Shown here in pieces: positions 50,905 to 61,654 of a stretch of 64,000 nucleotides of DNA. Under the pieces are notes generated by a model. It was not told where the DNA came from, made no database searches, and was given only the letters and a program-made list of their open reading frames with translations. Position numbers and translations under genes: made by a program. Numbering within the stretch: position 1 is the stretch's first letter; the number at the start of each line of letters is the position of its first letter. The DNA is from Candidatus Pantoea haifensis (GTDB lineage: Bacteria; Pseudomonadota; Gammaproteobacteria; Enterobacterales; Enterobacteriaceae): positions 868,001 to 932,000 of the forward strand of contig JAGTWN010000004.1 in the NCBI GenBank assembly GCA_018842655.1. Reading direction: 5' to 3'.

Positions 50905-51575
50905 GTGTACCTCAGTTTTTTCATACCCTGCTTCGTGACAGGAATTAAGTCTGCGTCATGAACGACTGCCATGCGCAACATTGTTATTAGAAGGGAAAAG
51001 CGGCGCCTAATTTGGCTGATTAAGGACGACAGGGCAAGAAATTTTTGTTAACTGCAACGCCCTGATATTGTAGGGTTAAAATCTCTGGCCTCTCTTGTTG
51101 GCTGAATTATAATTTTGAATAACATCATTATAACAACATAAACACTATGGCCACATGCCTGGCATTGTGCTTTGTTGATATTAACTGCTAATCAGCCTGT
51201 TTCTGGTTAATAAAAGGGGCAGAGCCTGTTTTTAAAGAAATAAATATAAATTTTTGCTGGTGTTTTAGCCTTTCTGACTATTCGCTGTGCAGTCTGGTAG
51301 GCGTATTGTTTAAAATTCGACCGCTTAAAGGGCTTCTTCACAAATAACTGATTTAATAAGCAAAGAAAAAAAGAAATCGTTTGCGCCGTTAGGTTTTCAT
51401 CGACAAAACGCGATAAAACCCCATTTTCTATGATGAATAATGCTAAAAATGCTGCCCAGCCGGGACGAGGGCGGCTTTAACGGGGCAAAGACCGTTCCGT
51501 TGAACCCTTTTTCCCTTTCTCGACAATAAGTTAACGCTGCTGTAACCTTTGCATTTCCCTCGACAGGAGCCTGCT
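50905..51575. other. Intergenic region dtpA to GATase-like gene
   Basis: 670 bp of AT-rich sequence hold no convincing gene. It must contain the dtpA promoter and the promoter of the next gene. I saw no hairpin strong enough to call. Confidence 0.5.
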
Positions 51576-52271
51576 ATGACCTCTCCGTTACGTTTATCTC
51601 TGGTGGGCGATTACCGTGCCAGCGCCGTTGCGCATCAGGCTATTCCCCTGGCGATTGAGCGTGCCGCAGTGCATCTTAATATTCGGGTTGAGCCGAAATG
51701 GCTCCCTACAGACACGCTTGATTTACAGACAATCAAACAAAGCGATGCGATATGGGTGGTTCCCGGTAGCCCCTATAAGAAAGATGATGCCGTGTTTACC
51801 ACTATTCGCTGGGCACGAGAAAACAACAAACCCTTTCTGGGATCGTGTGGCGGCTTCCAGTACGCGATCATCGAATATGCCCGAAACGTTTTGGGTTGGC
51901 ATGATGCGCATCACGCAGAAACTGACCAGGGCGGCCGTATGGTTATTGCCCCGTTAAGCTGCTCGCTGGTGGAGCAACGCGGTGACGTTACGTTTAAGGC
52001 GGGATCGCGTCTCGCCAGTGCCTATGGCACATTACAAAACAATGAAGGTTATCACTGTAATTTTGGCGTGAACCCTGAGTTTAGTGCTGCGCTTGAGGGC
52101 CGCAATTTGCAGATTACCTCATGGGACAGAGCAGGGGACGTTCGCGGTATTGAACTGAACGATCACCCTTACTTTGTCGCTACACTGTTTCAGTCAGAAC
52201 GCGCGGCGTTACAAAATAAGAACTCACCGCTGGTGATCGCCTGGCTGCAGGCAGCACTGGCAGCGCGTTGA
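51576..52271 (+). CDS. CTP-synthase-like glutamine amidotransferase (Cys/Sec family)
   Basis: The 231-residue protein is a class I GATase domain, related to the C-terminal half of CTP synthase but free-standing. The nucleophile elbow is GSCGGFQYAII with Cys rather than selenocysteine. Family members elsewhere are described as CTP synthase C-terminal region-related (seleno)proteins. Near the C-terminus ELNDHPYFVATLFQSE carries the catalytic His. An AGGAGCCTGCT site precedes the ATG. Its substrate is unknown. Confidence 0.85.
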   Translation: MTSPLRLSLVGDYRASAVAHQAIPLAIERAAVHLNIRVEPKWLPTDTLDLQTIKQSDAIWVVPGSPYKKDDAVFTTIRWARENNKPFLGSCGGFQYAIIEYARNVLGWHDAHHAETDQGGRMVIAPLSCSLVEQRGDVTFKAGSRLASAYGTLQNNEGYHCNFGVNPEFSAALEGRNLQITSWDRAGDVRGIELNDHPYFVATLFQSERAALQNKNSPLVIAWLQAALAAR

Positions 52272-52304
52272 GGGATAAAACAAGCCATGCTGCCAGCGCA
52301 GCGT

Positions 52305-53045
52305 TTAGCTTGCTTTGTATAACTGACGACGCTGCGCAATCTCTTCAGCACGCTGGACCAGCGCCTGCAGATCATCTTCATCTATATCCAGCAACTCGCC
52401 GCTTTGCAGCGCCTCGTGCAAATCATTACGCGTCAGGGCAACCGGCAGCAGTAAAGGCTGCTGCTGGGATTTTTCCTGCGTGGGCAGATGAGGATAACGC
52501 CGTCCTGAAAGATTATTAAAAATGATTGCCAGCAGCGCGAGGGTAGCAGAGTTCAGCAGAACCGGCGTCAGAACAAACTGATAGCCGAGATGCTGGACTG
52601 TCGGACCGCCAAGCACAGCTGTAAGCGCCACAGCCCCGCCAGGTGGATGCAGGCAGCGTAATGAAAACATCAGCACTATCGCGACACAGGCGGCAATTCC
52701 ACAGGCCAGAACGGAATCGGGCACCAGCAGCGCGACGGTCACGCCAACCAGCGCAGAGAGGCTGTTACCGCCGACCACTGACCACGGCTGCGCCAGCGGG
52801 CTGGCAGGCACGCCAAACAGCAGCACCGCCGATGCGCCAACCGGCGCAACGAACCACAGATTAACTTCGCCCAGCAGCCAGTGACTGAACAGGCTGGTTA
52901 ATGCCAGGCCAATACCTGCACCAGAACTGGCTAATAGCACCTGCTTTTTACTCACCGCTAAGGGGTGAGGCCAGAGGCGGGATAAAAAGAGCCGCGTTTT
53001 TACCCACCACATTGCGTATAACGGTTTATCTGTTGTTCTGTTCAT
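52305..53045 (-). CDS. HPP-family integral membrane protein
   Basis: The 246-residue protein has about five membrane segments and the family motif RCLHPPGGAVALTAVLGG. The cytosolic C-terminal tail is acidic and Gln-rich. HPP proteins in cyanobacteria and plants are nitrite transporters or related. The function here is unknown. It stands between the GATase gene and nth, a place with no E. coli equivalent. Confidence 0.85.
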   Translation of the reverse strand: MNRTTDKPLYAMWWVKTRLFLSRLWPHPLAVSKKQVLLASSGAGIGLALTSLFSHWLLGEVNLWFVAPVGASAVLLFGVPASPLAQPWSVVGGNSLSALVGVTVALLVPDSVLACGIAACVAIVLMFSLRCLHPPGGAVALTAVLGGPTVQHLGYQFVLTPVLLNSATLALLAIIFNNLSGRRYPHLPTQEKSQQQPLLLPVALTRNDLHEALQSGELLDIDEDDLQALVQRAEEIAQRRQLYKAS

Positions 53046-53177
53046 CGAGCCATAACATTTTCTTATTGTTAAGGCCGGAGATTTTGCTTTAATGACAACG
53101 GCGTAACAACCATGAAAAAAGTAATGGTTTCAGGGCCTGGTTAAAAATAGCGCGCTGAACAGCGCAGGCGTGGCTGC

Positions 53178-53813
53178 TTATGTCTCGGTTTTTTCTGCAT
53201 ACTCGCAGAGATCTTCAATAAGACACGAGCCGCAGCGCGGTTTACGCGCCACACAGGTGTAACGTCCGTGCAGGATCAACCAGTGATGGCAATCCACTTT
53301 GAAAGGCTTCGGCACCACTTTGAGCAGTTTTTCTTCTACCTGTTCAACATTTTTACCGGGCGCAAATTTGGTGCGATTACAGACCCGGAAGATATGCGTA
53401 TCGACGGCAATCGTCGGCCAGCCGAAGGCGGTATTTAACACCACATTTGCCGTTTTACGCCCTACGCCAGGCAAGGCTTCCAGCGCCGCGCGATCTTCCG
53501 GCACCTCACCGCCATGTTGCTCAAGTAAAATGCGGCAGGTCTTGATGACATTTTCCGCTTTGCTGTTAAACAAGCCGATGGTTTTGATGTACTCCTTCAC
53601 ACCCTCTACGCCCAACGCCAGTATGGTGGCGGGCGTATTGGCAACCGGGTAGAGCTTTGCGGTGGCTTTGTTAACACTGACATCCGTTGCCTGCGCCGAC
53701 AGTAACACCGCAATCAACAGCTCAAACGGCGAAGTGAAATGCAGTTCAGTGGTAGGGTGGGGATTATTCGCCTGAAGACGGCTCAGGATTTCAATACGCT
53801 TGCTCTGGTTCAC
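53178..53813 (-). CDS. nth: Endonuclease III (Nth)
   Basis: Nth is a bifunctional glycosylase/AP lyase that removes oxidised pyrimidines. The 211-residue protein has the helix-hairpin-helix [13 protein letters not shown] with the catalytic Lys, the [16 protein letters not shown] motif with Asp, and the [4Fe-4S] ligands C-X6-C-X2-C-X5-C near the C-terminus ([17 protein letters not shown]). It overlaps rsxE by 4 bp as in E. coli. Confidence 0.97.
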   Translation of the reverse strand: MNQSKRIEILSRLQANNPHPTTELHFTSPFELLIAVLLSAQATDVSVNKATAKLYPVANTPATILALGVEGVKEYIKTIGLFNSKAENVIKTCRILLEQHGGEVPEDRAALEALPGVGRKTANVVLNTAFGWPTIAVDTHIFRVCNRTKFAPGKNVEQVEEKLLKVVPKPFKVDCHHWLILHGRYTCVARKPRCGSCLIEDLCEYAEKTET

Positions 53814-54511
53814 ACGGCTTTCCCGGTATTGCCTTGCGGCTCATGTGCCGCCTGCGCGGCGCGGCGCGCTGCACGCTGTTTCACCTTTTGATCAATGACA
53901 TATTTACCGGCCAGCATCATGCCAAGGCCAATAAACGCACCCGGCGGCAGCATCGCTAATAGCATTGGTGTGTCAAAGTGTACGACTTCTATACGTAATG
54001 CTTTCGCCCAGGGGCCAAGCAGTTGATCGGCGCCGTTAAACAGCGTGCCGCTGCCAATAATTTCGCGCATCGCCCCCAACACCAGCATGGCGCAGGTTGC
54101 GCCCATACCAATAGCAAATCCATCCAGTGCTGCAAGCGGAATGCTGGTTTTAGACGCCACCGCCTCGGCACGGCCGACCACAATGCAGTTGGTCACGATA
54201 AGCGGAATAAAAATGCCCAGTGACTGATACAGACCGTAAGCGTAAGCGTTAATGAGCATTTGCACGCAGCTCACCACAGAGGCAATGATCATCACATAAA
54301 TCGGAATACGAATGTCAGATGGCACCCAGCGGCGTGAAGCAGAAATGGCGCTGTTGGTAATGGTTAACACCAGCGTCGTTGCCAGCCCAAGGCCCAGCGC
54401 ATTAGTCGCGGTCGAGGTCACCGCCAGCAAGGGACAAAGGCCCAGTAATTGCACCAGCGCCGAGTTATTTTTCCACAAACCGCCAGTCAGCAGGTCTTTA
54501 GCTTCACTCAT
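53810..54511 (-). CDS. rsxE: RsxE, Rsx/Rnf-like complex membrane subunit
   Basis: RsxE is an inner-membrane subunit of the RsxABCDGE complex, which keeps SoxR reduced. The 233-residue protein has about six TM segments, with [26 protein letters not shown] and [17 protein letters not shown], homologous to NqrD/RnfE. The start at 54511 ([13 protein letters not shown]) matches E. coli RsxE and overlaps rsxG. The upstream ATG at 54562 lies inside rsxG and is not used. Confidence 0.95.
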   Translation of the reverse strand: MSEAKDLLTGGLWKNNSALVQLLGLCPLLAVTSTATNALGLGLATTLVLTITNSAISASRRWVPSDIRIPIYVMIIASVVSCVQMLINAYAYGLYQSLGIFIPLIVTNCIVVGRAEAVASKTSIPLAALDGFAIGMGATCAMLVLGAMREIIGSGTLFNGADQLLGPWAKALRIEVVHFDTPMLLAMLPPGAFIGLGMMLAGKYVIDQKVKQRAARRAAQAAHEPQGNTGKAV

Positions 54512-55136
54512 TTGCGTCTCCACACTCTGGTAACGAAGAGAGTTTTCCAGGAAGGGTTTCAATTAACAGCGCGGTACGTTTCGTGGCGTTAACCACCGCA
54601 CGCGGTGTAATGGTGGCACCGGTAAACTGATCAAACTCGCCACCATCTTTTTTCACTGCAAAGTTTTTGTCACCGGCACCCTGAACCACTTTGCCGGTAA
54701 AGCTGTTGATCCAGTCAGAAATACGTAGCTCAATTTTATCGCCAAGTCCTGGCGTTTCGTGATGTTCTACAACGCGAACACCCAGCACTTTACCGGTGAA
54801 ATCGGCGCCAACCAGCATCTGAATAGCCCCAGAATAGCCATCGGGTGCAGTGGTCTCAAGCGCGGCGGCGACGGGCTGTCCGGCTTTACGTGCCAGGTAA
54901 AGATGGTGAGGCTTATCATTACCCAGGGCGGTACTCGTGACAACGTAACACTCTTCCTGGATATGATTATCATACATATCGGTTGGCACGACCTGATCGA
55001 GCAGATTTTTCTGCTGGCGCTGCGTTTGATGTTCAACTGTGGGTTTGGTCACGGTATTCACCACAGCGGTAAAACCAGTGGTAATGGCGGCAAATAGCGC
55101 CAGCGTGATGCCGTTTTTACGAATTGTTTCCAGCAT
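54504..55136 (-). CDS. rsxG: RsxG, covalent-FMN electron-transport subunit
   Basis: RsxG is a periplasm-exposed flavoprotein with an N-terminal TM anchor ([19 protein letters not shown]). It has the FMN-attachment motif near the C-terminus, [15 protein letters not shown], whose Thr in GAT carries FMN. The 210-residue length fits E. coli (206). It lies between rsxD and rsxE. Confidence 0.95.
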   Translation of the reverse strand: MLETIRKNGITLALFAAITTGFTAVVNTVTKPTVEHQTQRQQKNLLDQVVPTDMYDNHIQEECYVVTSTALGNDKPHHLYLARKAGQPVAAALETTAPDGYSGAIQMLVGADFTGKVLGVRVVEHHETPGLGDKIELRISDWINSFTGKVVQGAGDKNFAVKKDGGEFDQFTGATITPRAVVNATKRTALLIETLPGKLSSLPECGDANE

Positions 55137-55139
55137 CCG

Positions 55140-56195
55140 TTATTCCTTCCGGTGACCGTAAACGCGCGGCTGAGTGTAATAATCGATCAGCGGCACACAG
55201 ATATTTGCCAGCAATACCGCAAAGGCTACGCCATCGGGATAACCACCGAAACTGCGAATCAGCCACACCAGTAAACCAATCAGCGCGCCATAAATCAGGC
55301 GCCCCCGGTTCGTGGTAGACGCGGTAACCGGATCGGTTGCGATGAAAAATGCGCCCAGCATTGTAGCCCCAGAAAAGAGATGAATCATGGGGCTGTTGAG
55401 CAACTCTGGCGAAAAGATCCAGCCAAGCGTGGCACAGAAGCCGAGTGACAGCAGCATCGCAGCCGGAATATGCCAGCGAATAGCATTTTTCCAGAGCAAA
55501 AACAGGCCGCCTGCTAAATAACCCACATTGATCCACTGCCAGCCCAGGCCCGCCAGCACGCCGCCATAAATTGGCTGCGCCAGCAGTTGATCGGCACTGT
55601 GACCGGCACGCAGGCCCGTTTTAAACGTGTCGAGCGGGGTGGCCTGGCTGACGCCATCTGCGCCCAGCTGTAACTGCTGCATGGTCTCGCCCGCCAGGGT
55701 ATGGCCGCTAAAAATCATGCTCAGGGCGTCGGACAGGCTGGGTTTGATCGTCTGCAATACGTCGGGTGGCAGCCAGCTGGTCATTTGCACCGGGAAAGAG
55801 ATCAGCAGCACCACGTAACCGACCATCGCCGGGTTAAAAGGGTTTTGTCCTAAACCGCCGTAAAGCTGCTTCGCGATCACGATGGCAAAAAAGTGCCAAG
55901 TACCACCAGCCACCACGGTGCCAGGGGGCAGGCTGATACCCAGTAAAATGGCTGTCAGTAGCGCCGAATTGTCTGCCAGGTTAGCGGCGATGGGGGCTTT
56001 ACGTAAGTGTAAGATCGCAGCTTCAGTGATCCAGGCCGTAAGGCTCGCCAAAATAACCTGCAACAGGCTGCCGTAGCCAAAAAAGTAACACTGCGCGGCG
56101 AAACCCGGCACGGCTGCCAGCGCCACCAGCAGCATGATATTGCCTGTGCTACGCCGGTTATGGGTGTAAGGAGAACTTGCGATACGAAAAGCCAT
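55140..56195 (-). CDS. rsxD: RsxD, membrane subunit
   Basis: RsxD is an NqrB/RnfD-type integral membrane protein with about ten TM segments. The 351-residue product has an FMN-attachment-like stretch [14 protein letters not shown] in the periplasmic loop. The ATG directly follows the rsxC stop (TAAATG). Confidence 0.95.
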   Translation of the reverse strand: MAFRIASSPYTHNRRSTGNIMLLVALAAVPGFAAQCYFFGYGSLLQVILASLTAWITEAAILHLRKAPIAANLADNSALLTAILLGISLPPGTVVAGGTWHFFAIVIAKQLYGGLGQNPFNPAMVGYVVLLISFPVQMTSWLPPDVLQTIKPSLSDALSMIFSGHTLAGETMQQLQLGADGVSQATPLDTFKTGLRAGHSADQLLAQPIYGGVLAGLGWQWINVGYLAGGLFLLWKNAIRWHIPAAMLLSLGFCATLGWIFSPELLNSPMIHLFSGATMLGAFFIATDPVTASTTNRGRLIYGALIGLLVWLIRSFGGYPDGVAFAVLLANICVPLIDYYTQPRVYGHRKE

Positions 56196-58937
56196 TTATT
56201 CCTCAAGCGTCGATGTCGACTGCGCTTTACGCGCTTTGGCACGGGCGATGGCGGCAGCAATAGCTGCTTTTCGCGCATCTTCAGGTTGATTAAGGGCCGG
56301 AGCCTGTTCAGGTTCCGCATTAGCATTATTGGCTTGTTCTTCAGCCTGTTCCGCTTGTTCTACATTGGCGCGGGCAATCGCAGCCGTTTCAGCAGTGATG
56401 CGAACATCTTGCTCTGCTTCTGCAATCGCCTCGTCTGAAGGGGCTTTTTCCGCCGCAGCGGCTTTTTCGCCTTAGCGCGGGCAATAGCCGCAGCGACTGC
56501 CGCTTTACGCGGATCGTCCTGTGCGGTTTCTGCAACCGGCGCAGCTTCAGCAGGCGCAGCGTCCGCCGCAGCGGCTTTTTTCGCCTTAGCGCGGGCAATA
56601 GCCGCAGCGACTGCCGCTTTGCGCGGATCGTCCTGCGCGGCTTCTGCAACCGGCGCAGCTTCAGCAGGCGCAGCGTCCGCCGCAGCGGCTTTTTCGCCTT
56701 AGCGCGGGCAATAGCCGCAGCGACTGCCGCTTTACGCGGATCGTCCTGTGCGGCTTCTGCAACCGGCGCAGCCTCAGCAGGCGCAGCTTCCGCCGCAGCG
56801 GCTTTCTTCGCCTTAGCGCGGGCAATAGCCGCAGCGACTGCCGCTTTGCGCGGATCATCCTGCGCGGCTTCTGCAACCGGCGCAGCCTCTGCAGGCGCAG
56901 CTTCCGCCGCAGCGGCTTTTTCGCCTTAGCGCGGGCAATAGCCGCAGCGACTGCCGCTTTGCGCGGATCGTCCTGCGCGGCTTCTGCAACCGGCGCAGCC
57001 TCAGCAGGCGAAGCGTCCGCCGCAGCGGCTTTTTCGCCTTAGCGCGGGCAATAGCCGCAGCGACTGCCGCTTTGCGCGGATCGTCCTGCGCGGCTTCTGC
57101 AACCGGCGCAGCTTCAGCAGGCGCAGCTTCAGCAGGCGCAGCTTCCGCCGCAGCGGCTTTCTTCGCCTTAGCACGGGCGATTGCGGCTTCGACCGCTGAC
57201 TTACGTGGATCAGCGGCTGGCGCGTCGTTGCCTGCAACCACTTCTGCTGATGACGGTTTTTTCGCTTTAGCGCGGGCAATGGCGGCTTCCACCGCAGCCT
57301 TGCGTGGATCTGTTGTCTGACGGCTCAGTGCCTGTGTTTCAGCCTGAATTTCAGCCTGACGCAAACGTGCCTGTGCATGACGGGCTTCGCGCTGCGCATC
57401 GGCGGTGGCTTCGTCAACTTCAGCTTCCTGCTTCGCTTTCAGTCGGGCTTTCGCTGCGGCAAGCTCAGCGTTATCGCTGCGCGCTACACGCTGCTTCGCC
57501 TCTACATGGCGGGCTTCACGGGCCAGTTTTTCACGTTCCAGTCGCGCCTGACGCGCTTCGAAACGGGCTTTCGCTTCCAGCGTGCGTTTCGCTTCTAAAT
57601 CAATGGCGCGCAACGCCGCTTTTTCCTGGCGATAATATTGCACCAGCGGGATATTGCTTGGGCACACGTAGGCGCAGGCACCGCATTCAATGCAGTCATC
57701 GATATGGTGCGCGCGCGCTTTGTCATGATCGCCACCCTGGCTGTACCAGTAAAGCTGCTGCGGTAACAGCTTCGCCGGACAGGCATCCGCGCAGGCAGAG
57801 CAGCGAATGCAGGACTGCTCCTCTTCGTTGTTCCCCATTTCGTTGCGGGAGGGCGCAAGTATGCAGTTGGTCATTTTAACCACGGGCACATCCAGTGAGG
57901 GCAGGGTAAAGCCCATCAGCGGACCGCCCATGATCACCATCTGTTGCGGTACGGGACGAAAACCAACATGATGCAGCAGATGGCTGACTGGCGTGCCGAG
58001 CCGACTCCAGACGTTGCGCGGCTGGGCAATCGCTTCACCGGTTAGCGTCACAACGCGCTCGGTAAGCGGTTCTCCGTTGATAATGGCGCGCTTTACTGCC
58101 CATGCCGTACCCACGTTTTGCATCAGAACGCCAATATCGGTAGAGCGTCCGCCGTGTGGCACTTCCATCCCGGTCAGGATTTTCGTTAATTGTTTCGCGC
58201 CCCTGACGGATATTTGGTTGGAATGACGCGGATCTGCAAGTCACGTTCGCCACCCAGCGCATGCTTCAACGCGGCGATGGCGTCAGGCTTGTTATCTTCA
58301 ATACCAATGAATACGCGTTCTGCTTGCAGCGCCCATGCCAGAATGCGACAGCCTTCCAGCACTTCGGCGGCGTAATCCTGCATCAGCCGGTCATCGGCAG
58401 TGATGTAAGGTTCACATTCAGCCGCATTGATAATGAGTGTCTTAACGCCACGCAAGCCCCCTTTCAGCTTGGTTGCGGTAGGGAAGCCTGCACCACCCAA
58501 ACCGGCAACGCCCGCATCGTGAATGCGCTGAATGATCTCGCCGCGATCGTGCTGCCGATAATCGGGCAGCGGGTTCAGCGGCATCCAGCGGTCTTCACCA
58601 TCTGGCGTCATGAAAATGCACAGCTCAGACAAGCCAGACGGATGCGCAGTCATATGTTGACTAATAGCGTCAATCACACCGGAAGTTGGCGCGTGAACCG
58701 GTAACATGCGTCCGTTGCCAAAAGTCAAAGGTTGACCACGCAGCACGTTGTCACCGGGTGAAACACAGATTTCACCTTCGTGACCAATATGCTGCTTCAG
58801 CGGAATGATAAAGCGGTGCGGCAGCGGCAGTTCGCTCAGCGGCGTGCCGTTGGACTGGGTTTTCATTTCGGGGGATGAATACCGCCCTGAAAATCCCAGA
58901 TTTTATCTTTTTTGAAGAAATTTAACAGATTAAGCAT
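56196..58937 (-). CDS. rsxC: RsxC, Fe-S/NADH-type subunit with long repeat tail (six frameshifts)
   Basis: RsxC is the peripheral subunit, an RnfC/NqrF-like protein. The N-terminus is [28 protein letters not shown] from 58937. The first break is G5 at 58870-58874, the second C4 at 58200-58203 (TKYPSGGAKQL). Two ferredoxin-type clusters are at [16 protein letters not shown] and [16 protein letters not shown]. Four further single-base losses occur in the repeat tail near 56460, 56691, 56920 and 57031. Restoring six bases gives 915 aa, longer than E. coli RsxC (740) because of extra [15 protein letters not shown] repeats. It overlaps rsxB by 8 bp. Confidence 0.93.
56472..57180 (-). repeat. 114-bp coding tandem repeats in rsxC
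   Basis: Six near-identical units occur, with starts at 56472, 56586, 56699, 56813, 56926 and 57039 (spacings 113 or 114 bp). The true unit is 38 codons, of the form [18 protein letters not shown] plus an Ala/Glu/Pro-rich linker ([16 protein letters not shown]). The 113-bp spacings reflect the one-base losses in poly-A/T. Confidence 0.9.
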
Positions 58938-59508
58938 GACTCTCTACCGGGATCACTCGCACAGGAATGGTCTCAAGATCCCACTTCCAGTTGGCAGTGG
59001 TGGTCGCCACTGGACGCATTTCAATGCAGTCGGTAGGACAAGGTGCGACACACAGATCGCAGCCAGTGCAGACGTCGCTCAGTACAGTATGCATGGCGCG
59101 CGTGGCACCCACGATGGCATCCACCGGGCAGGCCTGAATGCACTTGGTACAGCCGATACAGTTCTCTTCGTCAATCCACGCCACGGTGCGTACGGGCGCT
59201 TTGGCCTCTTCATCACCGTCAATGGGTTGGGGGTCAACGTTAAGCAGTTCAGCCAGCTTAAGCATGGTCTGCTCGCCGCCTGGCGCGCATTTATTGATCG
59301 CTTCTCCGTTGTTTCCGACAGCATCCGCATAGGGGCGGCAGCCCGGGTAGCCGCACTGTCCACACTGGCTTTGCGGCAGCACAGCATCAATCTGCTCAAC
59401 AATCGGATCCTCTTCGACCTTAAAACGGCGCGAGGCATAACCCAGCAAGGCACCAAAAACCAGGCTGAGGGCACTTAATACTGCAATAGCTATCCAAATC
59501 GCACTCAT
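58930..59508 (-). CDS. rsxB: RsxB, ferredoxin-type subunit
   Basis: RsxB is an RnfB-type iron-sulfur protein with an N-terminal TM helix and a 4Fe-4S Cys motif [16 protein letters not shown]. It also has two ferredoxin sites, [12 protein letters not shown] and [12 protein letters not shown]. The 192-residue product equals the E. coli length. It is adjacent to rsxA with a 1-bp overlap. Confidence 0.96.
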   Translation of the reverse strand: MSAIWIAIAVLSALSLVFGALLGYASRRFKVEEDPIVEQIDAVLPQSQCGQCGYPGCRPYADAVGNNGEAINKCAPGGEQTMLKLAELLNVDPQPIDGDEEAKAPVRTVAWIDEENCIGCTKCIQACPVDAIVGATRAMHTVLSDVCTGCDLCVAPCPTDCIEMRPVATTTANWKWDLETIPVRVIPVESHA

Positions 59509-60088
59509 CAGAATTTCACCAGACCGGTAAAGCCCATGAACGCCAGCGCCATCAGGCCAGCGGTAATCAGTGCAATTGAACTGCCTTTAAAAGGCGCAGG
59601 CACATTGGCCAGCACCAGACGTTCACGCATGCCAGCGAACAGCACCATCACCAGCGAAAAACCGATCGATGCGCTAAAGCCGTACAGGGCTGCTTGTAAG
59701 AAAGTGTGGTTGAGGTTAACGCTCAACAGCGGCACACCGAGCACCGCACAGTTAGTGGTGATCAGCGGCAGAAAAATGCCTAGCAGGCGATAAAGCGATG
59801 GGCTGGTTTTACGTACCACCATTTCTGTGAACTGCACGACCACAGCGATCACCAGAATATAGGCCATGGTGCGCAGATAGACTAAATCAAGCGGCAGCAG
59901 GATAAGGTGATTGACCAGCCACGCACAGATCGAGGCCAGGGTAATCACAAAAGTGGTGGCGAGTCCCATGCCAATTGCCGTTTCCAGTTTTTGGAAACGC
60001 CCATAAAGGGACAGAGGCCGAGAAACTTCACTAATACGAAGTTATTCACCAGCACCGTGCCAACAAAAAGGAGTAGATAATCGGTCAT
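59508..60088 (-). CDS. rsxA: RsxA, membrane subunit (frameshift in sequence)
   Basis: RsxA is a six-TM Rnf/Nqr-type subunit carrying a [2Fe-2S] centre at the subunit interface. The start at 60088 ([20 protein letters not shown]) is in one frame, and the rest ([15 protein letters not shown]...) in another. T5 at 59988-59992 lacks one base (GVSKKLETAIG). Restored, it has 193 aa, exactly E. coli RsxA, with TNCAVLG in the core. It is the first gene of rsxABCDGE-nth. Confidence 0.95.
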
Positions 60089-60210
60089 TTTTTCGCCATG
60101 AATTCGGAAAGCGGCTTATTATCAGGGATAAGAGGATGCATCTCAACTCCTGCGCCTCATCAGACGCAGGAGACCGCACTCAGAATTAAATTATTAACCT
60201 TTTTAGGACA

Positions 60211-60654
60211 TTAAGGCTGGGTAAAGGTCGCTTTAACGCGCTGAGAACGTTTGAAATAAGGTGCAAACACAGCAGCAGCCAACAGTGACAGCAGCAGCGT
60301 TTGTAATGCTTTCGCATCAGAGACTGGGGTAAAGGCAAAGGTTTTCAGTGCCAGCAGCACGGTTACCAGCAGCCACAAGACATAATGGCGCGGCAGGCGA
60401 CGCGAACGTTTGAAAAACAGCCAGCAGACCCACAAGCTGTAGAGCCAGACAGCGGCGGCGGTCAGCACAGATATCGCCCACTGCAGCAGCAGGGTGCTGC
60501 CGTGGGAGAAGAGCGTAACGCGCCATGCCGGGTTAAACAGCGGCGAGAGATACATCGCCAGTACCAGGGCGGTGGTTAACAGGGTCATAATTAGCCAGGC
60601 CAGCGGCAGCAGTAACCAGCCACCAATACGCGGCGCAGCAACCTGTTCATTCAT
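60211..60654 (-). CDS. ydgK: YdgK, DUF2569 membrane protein
   Basis: The 147-residue protein has four TM segments. It begins RIGGWLLLPLAWLIMTL and has a TFAFTPVSDAKAL-type loop. Its place between cnu and rsxA matches E. coli ydgK. Function is unknown. Confidence 0.88.
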   Translation of the reverse strand: MNEQVAAPRIGGWLLLPLAWLIMTLLTTALVLAMYLSPLFNPAWRVTLFSHGSTLLLQWAISVLTAAAVWLYSLWVCWLFFKRSRRLPRHYVLWLLVTVLLALKTFAFTPVSDAKALQTLLLSLLAAAVFAPYFKRSQRVKATFTQP

Positions 60655-60757
60655 AAAGGGTGTTCCTGTTTCGGGGGATCGAAGCAGAGCAGAATAGCAT
60701 GTCCAAACAGGACACGCCCGACCTGGACAAGAGCAGCATAAAAAGAGGGCGGCAGCG

Positions 60758-60973
60758 TTAAATCACGTAGCGCCAGACCGTTTTCGGCACGCGCCCGAGA
60801 TCGAATAAACGTCCGCCGGAAGCGAGCTCAGCGCGGCGATGATCAGCAGCGCGGTACATATTGATGATGTCCTTATCGTCGGTGAGCGAATAGTTGAGGT
60901 GATCGTAGAGTTTTTCCAGACTCTCAAGGTTATTCACTTTGCGAAATTTAAGCAGGTAATCGTGCGCAGTCAT
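60758..60973 (-). CDS. cnu: Cnu (YdgT), H-NS-binding co-regulator
   Basis: Cnu is a Hha-family small protein that binds H-NS and StpA and modifies silencing, and it also contacts oriC. The 71-residue product [20 protein letters not shown] matches E. coli Cnu in length and most positions, including KLYDHLNY and [21 protein letters not shown]. The ATG at 60973 is chosen; upstream in-frame starts add residues unlike the family. Confidence 0.95.
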   Translation of the reverse strand: MTAHDYLLKFRKVNNLESLEKLYDHLNYSLTDDKDIINMYRAADHRRAELASGGRLFDLGRVPKTVWRYVI

Positions 60974-61654
60974 CATTGCCATAACATAAGGGAACAAAGG
61001 AGTGCTCAGTATAGGGAGCAACCTTAGCCTGTCCAGATCCCAGCGACAAAAAAGTACAAAATCAGACTAACGTGTAAGTTAAGTCACTAAAAGTGACTTT
61101 TTGCTAATCCTGGAGCGAACAGCCAGAGTGCTGATGACGTTTCGCTTCGTAGTCAAGCGTCAAATCTCAGGGGATCTGTCTGTAACTTTCAGGCCATCAC
61201 AGCATTGCAAACTTTTTTTCGCATCTTTCTCTCTGCTGTCAGGGTTTTTTTCCAGGGTTTATTTGCCTTTTTAAACCGTTAACCGGAACAAACTGGCGAG
61301 CCGGCGTTATCCCACTGCTGTTTAACGCAGAAGGGTCAGAACGCCTTTGTGGCAGGAATCACAAAATGCGTTATTTATCGCTTCGCTCGCAGATAACCAT
61401 TCTGTACGCATCTCTGTAATCGCTTTCAATCGATACGCACATAAGCGATTCTGTTTATTACAATTATTTAAACGGAACGTTAAATAACAGCAGTTATTTC
61501 GTCCATAACACCTGGCTACACTCAGGGGTGCTACTCTCGTAACCCCTTTAAATCGTTCAATTTTGTGAAGCTCGTCGCCCTTATTCCAGCGGTTTTAGTC
61601 CAGGCTGAAAAGGCTCTTTACCCTACAAAGCAAACGCCCTTCAGAGGAAAAAAT
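60974..61654. other. Intergenic region cnu to ytfQ
   Basis: 680 bp hold no convincing gene. In E. coli blr precedes cnu here, but no Blr sequence was found. A stem AGTCACT/AGTGACT with T5 is at 61082-61103. A perfect 18-bp palindrome AAATAAC-AGCA-GTTATTT is at 61482-61499, 156 bp before ytfQ, a candidate operator. Confidence 0.5.
61482..61499. repeat. Perfect inverted repeat upstream of ytfQ
   Basis: Arms AAATAAC/GTTATTT with a 4-nt AGCA centre lie upstream of the sugar-binding-protein gene. This could be a regulator site or a hairpin. Confidence 0.7.

Noticed and set aside
56472-57180. rsxC repeats as a CRISPR array or satellite
   Set aside because: Units are in-frame coding repeats of 38 codons with no spacers of fixed, unique sequence.
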